From NCBI RefSeq assembly GCF_024436435.1, contig NZ_JAFMZP010000003.1:496001-560000 (forward strand): 64,000 nucleotides of DNA, in the 5' to 3' direction. Numbering within the stretch: position 1 is the stretch's first letter; each line of letters begins with the position of its first letter. The notes under the pieces are model-generated. The model was not told the DNA's origin and searched no databases. It saw only the letters and a list, made by a program, of their open reading frames with translations. Positions 43,837 through 52,499 of the stretch are shown here, one piece after another. This DNA is from Desertivirga xinjiangensis (GTDB lineage Bacteria > Bacteroidota > Bacteroidia > Sphingobacteriales > Sphingobacteriaceae). A program made the position numbers and the translations under genes.

Positions 43837-43990
43837 GGTGTCCAAATCTCTTTGTTCGTCATCCTGAACTTGTTTCAGGACCTCTTGGGCTAAGCAGCTC
43901 TATGCATATTCAGGAAACACCGAATCGTCCTCCTGAACTTGATTCAGGATGGGCATGACGATACGCTTATTTTGGACACCTCTTTTTTTC
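43837..43990. repeat. Terminator with a REP-like palindromic element in its loop
   Basis: The outer arms GGTGTCCAAA (43837-43846) and TTTGGACACC (43971-43980) form a perfect 10-bp inverted repeat followed by a T-run (43981-43989), as in a fumC terminator. The about 124-base loop holds two copies of TCCTGAACTTGnTTCAGGA, each itself palindromic (near 43862 and 43931), flanked by CGTCAT and ATGACG. The inner unit looks like a dispersed REP-type element inserted into the terminator loop. Confidence 0.7.
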
Positions 43991-43995
43991 ACACT

Positions 43996-44517
43996 ATGCG
44001 ATATACAAATCACCGCTTGCTTGTTCCAGCTTTACTGGTTCTGCTTAATGTACTTGTCATGAGCTTGTACTCCTGCACGTTTAATCCTAACGTTCAGGGA
44101 AGAGGTTCAGACTATATGCAGGGAGTCTGGGATGAAGAGCCGCTTGCTTATCGCGATAGCCTGCTGCAGTATACCAGCCATCATTTTAAGTTCAGCTGCG
44201 ATTCTTTTTATGTGACGTTAAAAACTGAGGCAAAAACAAATTATTATCCCGATAGTTGCTTCAATGGCGGAAAATGGGCTGAATATGCCAAAGGGGTTTA
44301 CCTGGTGAGCAATGACACCCTGTATCTGGCCGGTACTTTTACAAAGGCTAACTATAAGCAAAAGCTCCATGGGTGTTACCGCATAGGGCAATACCTTCCT
44401 ACGTTTTTAATTAAAAGCACATCTCCCGGAGAAATCGAGTTGCAAAGTTTGCAGCAACATCTGCCGGTGACATTAAAGTTGAAAGAAAAAATTAACTGTA
44501 ATCCACAACCTCTATAA
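43996..44517 (+). CDS. Hypothetical lipoprotein after fumC
   Basis: 173 residues from the ATG at 43996; the same frame runs upstream into the repeat element, which is not coding. Lipoprotein signal ending MSLYSC, then a beta-rich body with YMQGVWDEEPLAYRDSLLQYTSHHFKFSCDSFYVTL and GTFTKANYKQKLHGCYRIGQY, suggesting a lipocalin-like or small barrel fold. No family recognised. Only one base separates it from the S1/P1 nuclease start, so the two are co-transcribed. Confidence 0.75.
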   Translation: MRYTNHRLLVPALLVLLNVLVMSLYSCTFNPNVQGRGSDYMQGVWDEEPLAYRDSLLQYTSHHFKFSCDSFYVTLKTEAKTNYYPDSCFNGGKWAEYAKGVYLVSNDTLYLAGTFTKANYKQKLHGCYRIGQYLPTFLIKSTSPGEIELQSLQQHLPVTLKLKEKINCNPQPL

Positions 44518-44518
44518 A

Positions 44519-45310
44519 ATGGCTGGAATATTCAAAAAAATGCTCATTGCCGCCCTGTTGGTTTACCTTCCGGGACAAACCATGGCATGGGGAATGCTTG
44601 GCCACCGTATTGTTGGCCAGATAGCTGACTCTTATCTAAATAAGAAAGTTAAAAAGGAGATCAGAAAAATATTAGGGAACGAGTCTATTGCCATGGCAAG
44701 TAACTGGCCCGATTTTGTTAAATCTGACCCATCATATAAATATCTTGATAACTGGCATTATGTAGACTTTGAGCGCGGAACAAGTTTTGCTCAGATGAAA
44801 TCAATTCTTGAAAAAGATACTTCTGCTAATGCCTATACTAAGCTGAATTTTCTGATAGCAGAGCTAAAAAAAGGCTCGCTCAGCCAGGAAAAAAATGCTA
44901 TGTATCTGAAGCTGGTGATCCATATTGTAGGAGACTTGCATCAACCATACCACGTGGGTTATCATGATGACCGCGGTGGTAATGATATAAAGGTTACCTG
45001 GTTTGGCAGTCCAACCAATATGCATACGGTGTGGGATTCGAAAATAATTGAATACCAGCAGCTGAGCTATACGGAATACGCTGAGTCTATTAATTTTACG
45101 AATCCTCAGCAACGTAAGCAGATTATTGAAGGCGGCCTGGTGGCCTGGTTGTGGGATTCATATCAGATCACCGAAACTTTATATAAGGATGTTAAAGCTG
45201 GGGATAAATTGTTTTACCGGTATAATTTTGATCATGTAGGCACACTGAATTCGCAATTGCTTAAGGGAGGTGTTAGATTAGCTGAAGTTTTAAACGAGAT
45301 ATTCGGATAG
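44519..45310 (+). CDS. S1/P1-type zinc-dependent nuclease
   Basis: 263 residues. The signal peptide is predicted to be cut before Trp in AMAWGMLGHRI, leaving the N-terminal Trp that ligates zinc in this family. Other metal ligands appear in GHRIVGQIAD, NWHYVDF, and HIVGDLHQPYHVGYHDDRGGND. The enzyme degrades single-stranded nucleic acid outside the cytoplasm, probably for phosphate or nucleoside scavenging. The C-terminus is complete. Confidence 0.92.
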   Translation: MAGIFKKMLIAALLVYLPGQTMAWGMLGHRIVGQIADSYLNKKVKKEIRKILGNESIAMASNWPDFVKSDPSYKYLDNWHYVDFERGTSFAQMKSILEKDTSANAYTKLNFLIAELKKGSLSQEKNAMYLKLVIHIVGDLHQPYHVGYHDDRGGNDIKVTWFGSPTNMHTVWDSKIIEYQQLSYTEYAESINFTNPQQRKQIIEGGLVAWLWDSYQITETLYKDVKAGDKLFYRYNFDHVGTLNSQLLKGGVRLAEVLNEIFG

Positions 45311-45316
45311 AGATTT

Positions 45317-45775
45317 ATGAAGATTTTAATGGTTTGCCTTGGTAATATCTGTCGGTCGCCTCTGGCGCATGGTATTATGGAGCATATTGTCAGGGAGAAA
45401 GGGCTAGACTGGGAGGTAGATTCGGCCGGAACAGGCGATTGGCATATTGGGTCGGCACCTGACAGGCGCTCTATAGCGATCGCTAAGAATTATGGTCTGG
45501 ACATTTCCAATCAATGTTGCCGCCAAATCACTGTGCTGGACTTCGAAAGGTTTGACAGGATATTTGTTATGGATAAGATGAATCTGCGCGACGTGCTCAG
45601 CTTAGCCAGGACAGAGGAGGACAAAAGGAAAGTGAAACTGCTTTTAGATACTGAAGTTGTTCCTGATCCATACTATGAAGATGATCAGTTCGACACCGTG
45701 TACAAAATGGTAGAAGATGGCTGCAGGAAGATCCTTGAAAAAGAGCTAAAAGCCGAAAGCAGCAGATCGCTTTGA
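45317..45775 (+). CDS. Low-molecular-weight protein-tyrosine phosphatase
   Basis: 152 residues. P-loop CLGNICRS with nucleophile Cys7 and Arg13, and the acid loop DPYYEDD near residue 118. Bacterial members remove phosphate from tyrosine kinases that control polysaccharide export, but no such kinase is in the window. It starts 6 bases after the nuclease gene and is probably the last gene of that transcript. Confidence 0.94.
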   Translation: MKILMVCLGNICRSPLAHGIMEHIVREKGLDWEVDSAGTGDWHIGSAPDRRSIAIAKNYGLDISNQCCRQITVLDFERFDRIFVMDKMNLRDVLSLARTEEDKRKVKLLLDTEVVPDPYYEDDQFDTVYKMVEDGCRKILEKELKAESSRSL

Positions 45776-45801
45776 GGTTTGGTATTGTGCTGTTTAATAA
45801 T

Positions 45802-45809
45802 TATTTTTG
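45802..45809 (+). promoter_or_regulatory. -7 element upstream of the small secreted protein gene
   Basis: TATTTTTG matches TAnnTTTG and would give a leader of roughly 68 bases before the ATG at 45884. Confidence 0.35.
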
Positions 45810-45883
45810 ATGTTAAGGAATATTACTATTGCAGGATTATCTGATCGATAGGACGTTCTATATTATAAAAAAACAAAAATACA

Positions 45884-46270
45884 ATGAAGAGGATACTTAG
45901 TAGCTGTTTTTTGATTTTTGGCATGTGTGTAGCTAACGCGCAGGAGGGAGCTGTTGAAGATCAAAACCCAAATTATCTGATCAGCCAGAAGAAATACATT
46001 GAAAATGCTGATTCCATAAAGTTGATGATTGCATCAACGGCAGAAACCCTGTACGTACCATATGATCCGGATGCTGCTAAGCATGCGCGCCGTCAGCAGA
46101 GGCGTGAGTGGAGACACCAGGAGAGAATGGTACCGGATAATTACTATTACGGAGGTTCAGGCTGGAATCTGGGTTTTGGCTATAACTGGTTTAATAATGG
46201 CAGCAGGTGGAATAACTGGGGCGGTTATCATAACAGATGGCATTCGCCCTATAGAAGATGGAGATGGTAA
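45884..46270 (+). CDS. Small secreted protein, Tyr/Trp/Asn/Gly-rich tail
   Basis: 128 residues with a Sec signal peptide (about 1-19, cut near ANAQ). The middle contains an Arg-rich stretch (KHARRQQRREWRHQER), and the last 45 residues are dominated by Tyr, Gly, Trp and Asn with repeated NW/GYN units. No family recognised. The composition resembles adhesive or self-associating surface proteins, which is only a guess. It ends before a strong bidirectional terminator. Confidence 0.7.
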   Translation: MKRILSSCFLIFGMCVANAQEGAVEDQNPNYLISQKKYIENADSIKLMIASTAETLYVPYDPDAAKHARRQQRREWRHQERMVPDNYYYGGSGWNLGFGYNWFNNGSRWNNWGGYHNRWHSPYRRWRW

Positions 46271-46304
46271 GTTGTTGTTGGCCGAAAAATAATTAGAGAT
46301 AATT

Positions 46305-46335
46305 AAAGGGGGATAGTGTTAACACATCCCCCTTT
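46305..46335. terminator. Bidirectional terminator between convergent genes
   Basis: AAAGGGGGAT (46305-46314) pairs with ATCCCCCTTT (46326-46335), and the inner GTGTTAACAC is itself a palindrome, so nearly the whole element is self-complementary. It lies 3 bases beyond the end of the minus-strand lipoprotein gene. Confidence 0.8.
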
Positions 46336-46338
46336 GTA

Positions 46339-48480
46339 TTATTTGAGCAATGTGAAGATGTAATCCTTAGAAGCTACCATAGGATTGACCACTGACTTTT
46401 CTTCGTTAAGACTTAAATCGACGGTGTCGAAATAGAAGTGTTTTCCATCAGACATGGTCTTACTGATCTCCTGGATCTTCGAGACGTTCATTGTGCTGCT
46501 ATTGGCTGCCATCAATGCCGCAAAGCCTTTTGGCTGATTTGATGTTCCAAAAAGATCAGGCAGGATCTTAATATCCACACCCAGATATGTGTTATCAACA
46601 GGTGCCACCATATGAGTCGGCGTTACAGAATATTTGCAGGTTAATGATTCTTTTGATTTATTAGTAAAGAAGATCTCCTGCTTAAACATGTTTTTATACC
46701 TTTTGCCAGAAAGAGGAGTATAGACCACCTTGTAAGCGAGTCCATTGCCAGCCTCCACCCATTCGTTCTCTACTGCTGTTTTACTTTGGTAAAGAATATC
46801 TGCCGGAATTTCTTTAAGAGTTCCTGAGGCTATTGAGCTGCTGCTGGAAGCGGCTGACAAAGTAAGAGCTGCTGGTGTTGAACTCATGGTGCTCTTATCT
46901 GAGGCTGCTATTGCTGGTGTTGCGGGCGTCGCTGGTGTCGCTGGTGTCGCTTCCAGGATCTTTCCGGTAGTGCGTCCGAGGTCAAAGTAATTTACGATCT
47001 GTAATCCCCTGCCACTTTTGATGCGGATAGTGTCGACATCAACACCGGCATCGCCATATCGTTTAATAGCAAACGTATTTTCTCCCTCGTAAAGAGGTAC
47101 TCTGGTATAGCTAATAGTAGCGGGGAGTGTTTGCCAGTTTCGGGTGTCTGCTTTTTCCGTTGCTACATTGGTTGCATCTGCCGCGAATGAAGTAACTGAG
47201 CTGGCCGCACTGCCAAGGTAGTTGTTGGCAAGCATGCTCAGCCCCTTGCTGGCAGATTTTTTTGCGGCAAAACGCAGGGCAATGTCGATAGCTTCACGCA
47301 TCATCCGGTCTTTTAAACACTGCTTAGCAATGGTGTAAAAGTTCTGAGAAAGCTCAAAGGGTTGTTCCGTACCATCCACTACGATACTTGCCCGCTTATA
47401 ATAGCTTTCGCGTTCGAGATATTTAGGAATAGCAATAGCATTAAGTCCGATATTTACGCCAGCAGGTACGGGGATGATGATGTCATTCTGCTCATCAGCA
47501 TATGAGCCTATGGTTGTACCTTCGGTGCCGGCTGCGGTGATCTTAGTTTGTCCTTTGAAAGGGCCCAGGCCATTTTCCCAAAAAATAACAGCTTCAGAAA
47601 CCGGTGTCTTTGGTTTTTCAGCCGGTTTAACCGGAGCTTTGCTTTTTGCAGATTTTGATTTGGACGTACTTGCGCTTGATTTTTTAACTACAGGTTTTTT
47701 AGCAGCAGCAGCAGTATTTTTACCTGGACTAACAGGAGTGATGTTGAACTTCTTCGCATAGAAGGCGTACTCTTCATCAAATCCCAGTTGCCTGGAAGTG
47801 CGGAGTAAGTCCTTCTTTAGCTGCTCGGGAAGAGGAACTCCGAAGAACTGGTCGTTGTTTTTGAAATACAGATCCGCTGCATTTCGGTATGCAATAAATG
47901 CATTATTTATATCGCCGACCCCTTCATATAAAAGCCCCTGAAGAATCTGCGAGAAAGCATCCTCGGCGTATTTATTCTTATTCTCTTTGTATTTTTCGTT
48001 AAGAGCGTTTAGTTTAATATTGATCCGTTTAGCTTCTACCAGAGCTTCATCGGGTTTCCCCAGCTGAAAATAATTGAGGGCCATGTAGTAGTGGATAGTA
48101 ACTTTTTCGAAGTCCTCTCCTTTATATGGCTCGGCCATAGGGTTTGTGAACTTCGCTGCTAAAGTTTGGCCCACATTACTCTTCACCTTATCGTCCAGCA
48201 TAATATATGCCTGTTCAAACAGTTCATTACTTTTTAAGTAATTGCCGTTTAAATGCTCCACTTTACCTTTCTCCATCAGGAACAAAAGCCTGTTCCGATC
48301 CTTTAAAAGGAATTTATTTTGGTCAATATTTGCCACTGCGGCTTTGAAATCACCGTCAAATAAATTCACTTCCACATCCGCTGTTTTCGCCTTGTACGTA
48401 GCACAAGAGTGGAAAACAAGGGATGCGGCAATTAAACAGGACAAGATGGATCCAGAGAGCTTTTTAGCTGCTCTTTCCAT
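46339..48480 (-). CDS. COG3014-type lipoprotein with TPR-like N-terminus
   Basis: 713 residues, clearly longer than the 450-500 I expect for COG3014. Lipobox VFHSC near residue 26; helical TPR-like region (about 30-240; YYMALNYFQLGKPDEAL). A Lys/Ser/Pro-rich linker (about 255-295) precedes the conserved beta-rich core (about 300-500; IIIPVPAGVNIGLNAIAIPKYLERE). A Thr-Pro-Ala repeat then joins a C-terminal domain (about 560-713). It lies 5 bases after the LpoB gene, so both probably act in envelope or peptidoglycan synthesis; this is inferred from position. Confidence 0.82.
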   Translation of the reverse strand: MERAAKKLSGSILSCLIAASLVFHSCATYKAKTADVEVNLFDGDFKAAVANIDQNKFLLKDRNRLLFLMEKGKVEHLNGNYLKSNELFEQAYIMLDDKVKSNVGQTLAAKFTNPMAEPYKGEDFEKVTIHYYMALNYFQLGKPDEALVEAKRINIKLNALNEKYKENKNKYAEDAFSQILQGLLYEGVGDINNAFIAYRNAADLYFKNNDQFFGVPLPEQLKKDLLRTSRQLGFDEEYAFYAKKFNITPVSPGKNTAAAAKKPVVKKSSASTSKSKSAKSKAPVKPAEKPKTPVSEAVIFWENGLGPFKGQTKITAAGTEGTTIGSYADEQNDIIIPVPAGVNIGLNAIAIPKYLERESYYKRASIVVDGTEQPFELSQNFYTIAKQCLKDRMMREAIDIALRFAAKKSASKGLSMLANNYLGSAASSVTSFAADATNVATEKADTRNWQTLPATISYTRVPLYEGENTFAIKRYGDAGVDVDTIRIKSGRGLQIVNYFDLGRTTGKILEATPATPATPATPAIAASDKSTMSSTPAALTLSAASSSSSIASGTLKEIPADILYQSKTAVENEWVEAGNGLAYKVVYTPLSGKRYKNMFKQEIFFTNKSKESLTCKYSVTPTHMVAPVDNTYLGVDIKILPDLFGTSNQPKGFAALMAANSSTMNVSKIQEISKTMSDGKHFYFDTVDLSLNEEKSVVNPMVASKDYIFTLLK
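46913..46951 (-). repeat. 9-bp coding tandem repeat (Thr-Pro-Ala units)
   Basis: On the plus strand GCTGGTGTC and close variants repeat four times from 46913, encoding ATPATPATPATPA in the lipoprotein. Length variation by slippage would keep the reading frame. Confidence 0.8.
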
Positions 48481-48485
48481 GTTAC

Positions 48486-49088
48486 CTATTTCTTTTTATT
48501 TCCTAAGTATTTTTTGATCTTTTTGTCGCCGATCCAAACTTTGTCGTTGGTTTGAATATTTGTCAGCTCAAGGTTGATTTGATAGAATACAGTTTTTTCT
48601 TTGCTATACTCATCAACAATGGAATTTATTGTACCCTGAAGTATGAAGTCTGCACCGTTCTCTAAGCCAAATTTTTTCATTGTTGATTTGGAGGCATTAA
48701 GCTGCTGATCGGCACGTTCTGCACGAAGTTCTTCCCGCATGTTACCTGCCTGTACCAGTTTCATTCTTCCGGAATTGATGATCTCTTTTTCAATGTCTTT
48801 TGAAAAAGTTTCGACGGCAATATGTTCGTGAGATTTATTGGTGATCATGCCCACGATGATTGTTGGTTTTTTCCCTTTGTTTTCAGCAGTAAAAGAATTG
48901 TACCATGAATGCTCCATTAATTCTTTGGATATTTCTTCAGCTGTTAACCTCGAGTCGGTTTCATTCCATCTACCACTTAAATCGGTAACTGAAGTTTCGC
49001 TAACACGCTGAACATGTGGCGCGCAATAACTTAAAAGAAACATTGCAGACACCGCAACAATAAATCTGTTTGTAAATTTTGATACCAT
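48486..49088 (-). CDS. LpoB-like penicillin-binding protein activator
   Basis: 200 residues from the ATG at 49088. This start gives a lipoprotein signal MVSKFTNRFIVAVSAMFLLSYC; an upstream in-frame Met adds 11 residues that spoil it. The body matches the LpoB/CsgG-like fold: VTDLSGRWNETDSRLTAEEI, PTIIVGMITNKSHEHI, GADFILQGTINSIVDE, YQINLELTNIQTNDKVWIGDKKIKK. LpoB activates the bifunctional peptidoglycan synthase PBP1B from the outer membrane. It is first in a two-gene unit with the COG3014 lipoprotein. Confidence 0.88.
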   Translation of the reverse strand: MVSKFTNRFIVAVSAMFLLSYCAPHVQRVSETSVTDLSGRWNETDSRLTAEEISKELMEHSWYNSFTAENKGKKPTIIVGMITNKSHEHIAVETFSKDIEKEIINSGRMKLVQAGNMREELRAERADQQLNASKSTMKKFGLENGADFILQGTINSIVDEYSKEKTVFYQINLELTNIQTNDKVWIGDKKIKKYLGNKKK

Positions 49089-49271
49089 ATAAAAATTGAA
49101 ATTTCTTAAAACAAATATCACAAAATTGTGTAGAGTAAAAAATCCATCGAAGTGAGTATTTTTTATTAAACGTAAAAGGCTTATATTCCGGGAGTTGCGA
49201 GTTGAGCCGCGGCAAGTTCACTTTTTGTTCGATTGGATAACAAAAATGGCCCCGGGTGAGGCCATTCTAAA

Positions 49272-49862
49272 CTATTGTAAGGTTTTTAGAAGTTTCGCCA
49301 CAGGAATACTGGCTGCAAATTTTTTAATCTCATCCTCGGTTGCGTTGTCTGCTTTCAGGGTAAGAAGGGAGGAGTTTAAAGGCAGTTGGATTTCGTAAGA
49401 AGTCTTGTTCGTTTGTGAATCTGTGTCCTTTTTCAATAAAGCTTTATATCCCTCCAGTTTTATAACTTTTTGATCGCCGCTGTTCGCTACAAAGGGCAGA
49501 GATAAAATGGCATTAATAGAGGACATCAGTGGAGAGTTTCCTATAATATCAACTGCTGCCGTCTTTTCGCCACTTCCATAGTCGCGGTGGATTACTATGC
49601 CTGCAAAACCCGATGTGCCGCTTACATTGTCGTTAGAAGTGTTTGAGGAGAGTGTTTCCAGTTTAGGCGGCAGGAGTTTTAAAATATCTTTTCCGGCAAT
49701 GATATCCAGTTCCTGGAGCATTTGCTGCATGGCAAATCTTGCTTCTTCTAGTTTGTTTGCTGAGTAGGAACTGCGGGCAGCCGATAATTGTTTATTAAAT
49801 TCCTGCCCATAGGTACTAAGACCTGCTGCAAGAAAGATCAATGTCTGTAAGAATGTTTTCAT
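49272..49862 (-). CDS. Secreted hypothetical protein, paralogue of the next gene
   Basis: 196 residues from the ATG at 49862, which opens a good signal peptide (MKTFLQTLIFLAAGLSTYG). The rest is a mixed alpha/beta domain: EEARFAMQQMLQELDIIAGKDILKLLPP, GFAGIVIHRDYGSGEK, EIQLPLNSSLLTLKADNATEDEIKKFAASI. The same layout is found in the upstream gene. No named family recognised. It starts 33 bases after that gene on the same strand. Confidence 0.72.
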   Translation of the reverse strand: MKTFLQTLIFLAAGLSTYGQEFNKQLSAARSSYSANKLEEARFAMQQMLQELDIIAGKDILKLLPPKLETLSSNTSNDNVSGTSGFAGIVIHRDYGSGEKTAAVDIIGNSPLMSSINAILSLPFVANSGDQKVIKLEGYKALLKKDTDSQTNKTSYEIQLPLNSSLLTLKADNATEDEIKKFAASIPVAKLLKTLQ

Positions 49863-49895
49863 CGTGTAATTAATTATGGTCACGTTAAGTCCGGA

Positions 49896-50732
49896 TTACT
49901 GTTCTCCGAGGGTTTTCTTAATTTTGTCAATGTCGATTGCGGATGCCGCCGTCATCAGATCCTGTTCTGTGGCGAAGTTCAGGCCTTCGAAAACCACAAG
50001 AGACGATTGCCCAAGTGGGACAGTGAGCTTGTATCCAGAACTATCGTCGTATTCGATTACCGCTTTATTACCCTTAAGCTTTGTTTGTTTCCATTTTTGT
50101 TCCCCGCCGGTAGTCTGAGCATAGGCTCCATTTGTGAGATAAAGGTTAACAGCGTTCATCATTACTGAGTTGTTAGCTATTGTCATACTCAGTTGCTTAT
50201 CATCCTTCAGGTATTCTCTGTGAATGGTTAAGCCAGCCCAGCCCCATCCGCTGCTGGTTACCTTGTCTTTATCCGCCTGCAGGGCTAAACCTGATACGCT
50301 TTCAGGCAGGGACTTCAACAAGTTCTGTCCTATCTCCATCTCCACGCCAAGTATTGCCTGCCGGAGCGCAAATCGTGCGTCGCCATAGTTGGCGGATTTA
50401 AAAGAACTTTCTGCGCTGTTTAGGTTCTCCTTCACATCAGGAGGCGTAGTAACCAGGCCTGCGCCGCCCTTGTTTCTTATCGGACCACCGCTGCTAGTGT
50501 TTACTGATGTGCTGCTTACTCCTGCACCCGCAGGGTTGTTCGTTTGGTTGCTCCCCGTTTCACCTGACTGCGCCTGTTTGCCGTTGATAAGTTCATCGGT
50601 TTTTTTGTCGATGGTTTTTTCTGCTACCTCATTGGCTTTTTGCTTTATTTTCTTGAGAAGGCTTTGGGCCTGGGAGCCGGTGCTGATCAATGCCAGCGCT
50701 ACCAGTAATGGAAAGATCCGGAAAGTGTTCAT
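49896..50732 (-). CDS. Secreted hypothetical protein with Lys-rich helix and shared C-terminal domain
   Basis: 278 residues. Signal peptide (about 1-22), then a charged helix (KKIKQKANEVAEKTIDKKTDELINGK), a Gly/Asn/Ser-rich linker (about 55-95) and a C-terminal domain matching the next gene's product: DARFALRQAILGVEMEIGQNLLKSLPE, GWAGLTIHREY, YKLTVPLGQSSLVVFEGLNFATEQDL. Likely periplasmic or outer-membrane associated. Function unknown. The shared domain indicates tandem duplication. Confidence 0.72.
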   Translation of the reverse strand: MNTFRIFPLLVALALISTGSQAQSLLKKIKQKANEVAEKTIDKKTDELINGKQAQSGETGSNQTNNPAGAGVSSTSVNTSSGGPIRNKGGAGLVTTPPDVKENLNSAESSFKSANYGDARFALRQAILGVEMEIGQNLLKSLPESVSGLALQADKDKVTSSGWGWAGLTIHREYLKDDKQLSMTIANNSVMMNAVNLYLTNGAYAQTTGGEQKWKQTKLKGNKAVIEYDDSSGYKLTVPLGQSSLVVFEGLNFATEQDLMTAASAIDIDKIKKTLGEQ

Positions 50733-50913
50733 AAGTAAAAATTTAAAATGTCATGTAAAGTTAAGATGAATGGCTGCTTTATGCAGGTTTATTAACGAAG
50801 TGTAAAGTGAAAACGCTACAGGCGAGAAAGATTTTCAAATTTGCGCACTGTGCGCTGTTATAATCTTTTGAAAAACCTCTGGGCTTTATTTCGCGCGACA
50901 CCTTTCTGTTTTG

Positions 50914-50921
50914 TATTTTTG
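50914..50921 (+). promoter_or_regulatory. -7 element for hisS
   Basis: TATTTTTG matches TAnnTTTG and ends 7 bases before the ATG at 50929, so the transcript is almost leaderless. It excludes the in-frame TTG at 50911 as a start. Confidence 0.5.
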
Positions 50922-50928
50922 CCCCCCT

Positions 50929-52329
50929 ATGGCGAATATTAAACCGTCTGTACCAAAAGGCACAAGAGATTTTTCACCTGTTGAAATGGTGAAACGAAAT
51001 TATATTTTCGATACAATAAAATCTGTATTCCGAAAGTTCGGGTACCAGGAAATCCAAACTCCCTGTATGGAGAATCTTGATACCTTGACGGGTAAGTACG
51101 GTGATGAAGGGGATAAGCTTATTTTTAAGATCTTAAATTCAGGTGATTTCTGGAAAGAGGCGGAAAGCAAAAAGGAGAAAGTTGCAGGTTTAGAATTCAA
51201 TTCAAAAACATTATTACCTATATTATCGGAAAAGGCTCTGCGCTATGATCTTACTGTGCCCTTTGCCCGCTATGTGGTGATGCATCAGAATGAAATTTCC
51301 CTTCCGTTTAGACGCTTCCAGGTTCAGCCTGTTTGGCGTGCCGATCGTCCCCAAAAAGGGCGCTATCGCGAGTTTTATCAATGTGATGCAGATGTTGTGG
51401 GTTCTGAAAGTTTGCTGAATGAAGCAGAGTTTGTTTTGCTCTACGATGAAGCGCTTAGCAAGCTGGGGCTCAAAGACTTCACCATTAAGATCAATAACCG
51501 CAAGATCCTGTCGGGTATAGCCGAAATAATAGGGAAACCTGAACTGATCGTGGAAATGACAGTGGCAATTGATAAACTTGATAAAATTGGTTTCGACGGT
51601 ATTGTGAAGGAGCTTTTGGACCGTGGTTTTACCGATGCCGATATAGAGAAGCTTAAGCCAGTGATCTTACTTGAGGGATCGAACGAACAAAAGCTGGCTG
51701 ATCTTAAATCTGTTCTGGAAACATCAGTAACGGGATTAAAAGGTATTGAAGAAATTGAAACGATATTCAAGTATGTTTCGAATCTTACATCACAATCGTC
51801 TGCTTTAAATGCCCGGGTGGAGTTGGATATAACGCTTGCCCGTGGGCTGAATTATTATACAGGTGCCATCTTTGAAGTTAAAACGAACGAGGTTGCTATG
51901 GGAAGTATTGGCGGTGGCGGCAGATATGATGATCTCACAGGGATGTTTGGCTTAAAGGGATTAACCGGTGCCGGGATTTCTTTTGGCGCCGACCGGATCT
52001 ACGACGTGCTCGAAGAACTGAATCTCTTCCCTGCCAGCACAGAAGAAACTACCAAAGTTTTAATCAGCAATTTTGATGCAGACGCAGAATTATATGCTTT
52101 GCCGGTTCTTCAGCAAATGAGGACCAATGGGATAGCGGCCGAGCTTTATCCTTCCTCTGCAAAGTTGAAAAAGCAAATGAGCTATGCTGATAATAAAAAG
52201 ATCCCGTTTGTGGTGTTAATAGGCAGCGATGAGATGAACTCGGGTGAGCTTACGTTAAAGGATATGCGTTCAGGGGACCAGCAAAAACTGCAGCTGGGTG
52301 AGCTGATCGAAAGAATAAAGCAGGGGTAA
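50929..52329 (+). CDS. hisS: Histidyl-tRNA synthetase
   Basis: 466 residues from the ATG at 50929, giving the family start MANIKPSVPKGTRDFSP. Class II motifs: motif 2 FRRFQVQPVWRADRPQKGRYREFYQCDADVVG, histidine-binding ARGLNYYTGAIFE and motif 3 GIGGGGRYDDLTG-like region with GAGISFGADRIYDVL. The anticodon-binding domain is complete. An earlier in-frame TTG lies in the promoter. It reads away from the paralogous secreted-protein pair. Confidence 0.95.
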   Translation: MANIKPSVPKGTRDFSPVEMVKRNYIFDTIKSVFRKFGYQEIQTPCMENLDTLTGKYGDEGDKLIFKILNSGDFWKEAESKKEKVAGLEFNSKTLLPILSEKALRYDLTVPFARYVVMHQNEISLPFRRFQVQPVWRADRPQKGRYREFYQCDADVVGSESLLNEAEFVLLYDEALSKLGLKDFTIKINNRKILSGIAEIIGKPELIVEMTVAIDKLDKIGFDGIVKELLDRGFTDADIEKLKPVILLEGSNEQKLADLKSVLETSVTGLKGIEEIETIFKYVSNLTSQSSALNARVELDITLARGLNYYTGAIFEVKTNEVAMGSIGGGGRYDDLTGMFGLKGLTGAGISFGADRIYDVLEELNLFPASTEETTKVLISNFDADAELYALPVLQQMRTNGIAAELYPSSAKLKKQMSYADNKKIPFVVLIGSDEMNSGELTLKDMRSGDQQKLQLGELIERIKQG

Positions 52330-52334
52330 GTTTG

Positions 52335-52499
52335 TTATTTGGAAATGTCTGTATGTTCTAACTGCGTTATCATATTCTCTAAGTGGGTAAGTGTAATCAT
52401 CTTTGTTTTGCCGTGAGATATTGCAATGAGGACAATTTTATCACCAGAAACCAGATAATCAGCTTTTGACTTAATACATAAGCCGGCCTTCTTAACTCC
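52335..52499 (-). pseudogene. PIN-domain toxin remnant (C-terminal end only)
   Basis: An open frame of 54 codons reads GVKKAGLCIKSKADYLVSGD..., then GKTKMITLTHLENMI near its end, matching the last third of PIN-domain toxins (ADYLVTGDK, GKTKIITP). No start codon or N-terminal acidic residues remain; the homologous part begins directly at the end of the antitoxin remnant. A deletion has removed roughly the first 85 codons. Not functional. Confidence 0.7.

Noticed and set aside
50911-50928. Earlier TTG start for hisS
   Set aside because: It overlaps the TATTTTTG promoter element; the ATG at 50929 gives the conserved N-terminus.
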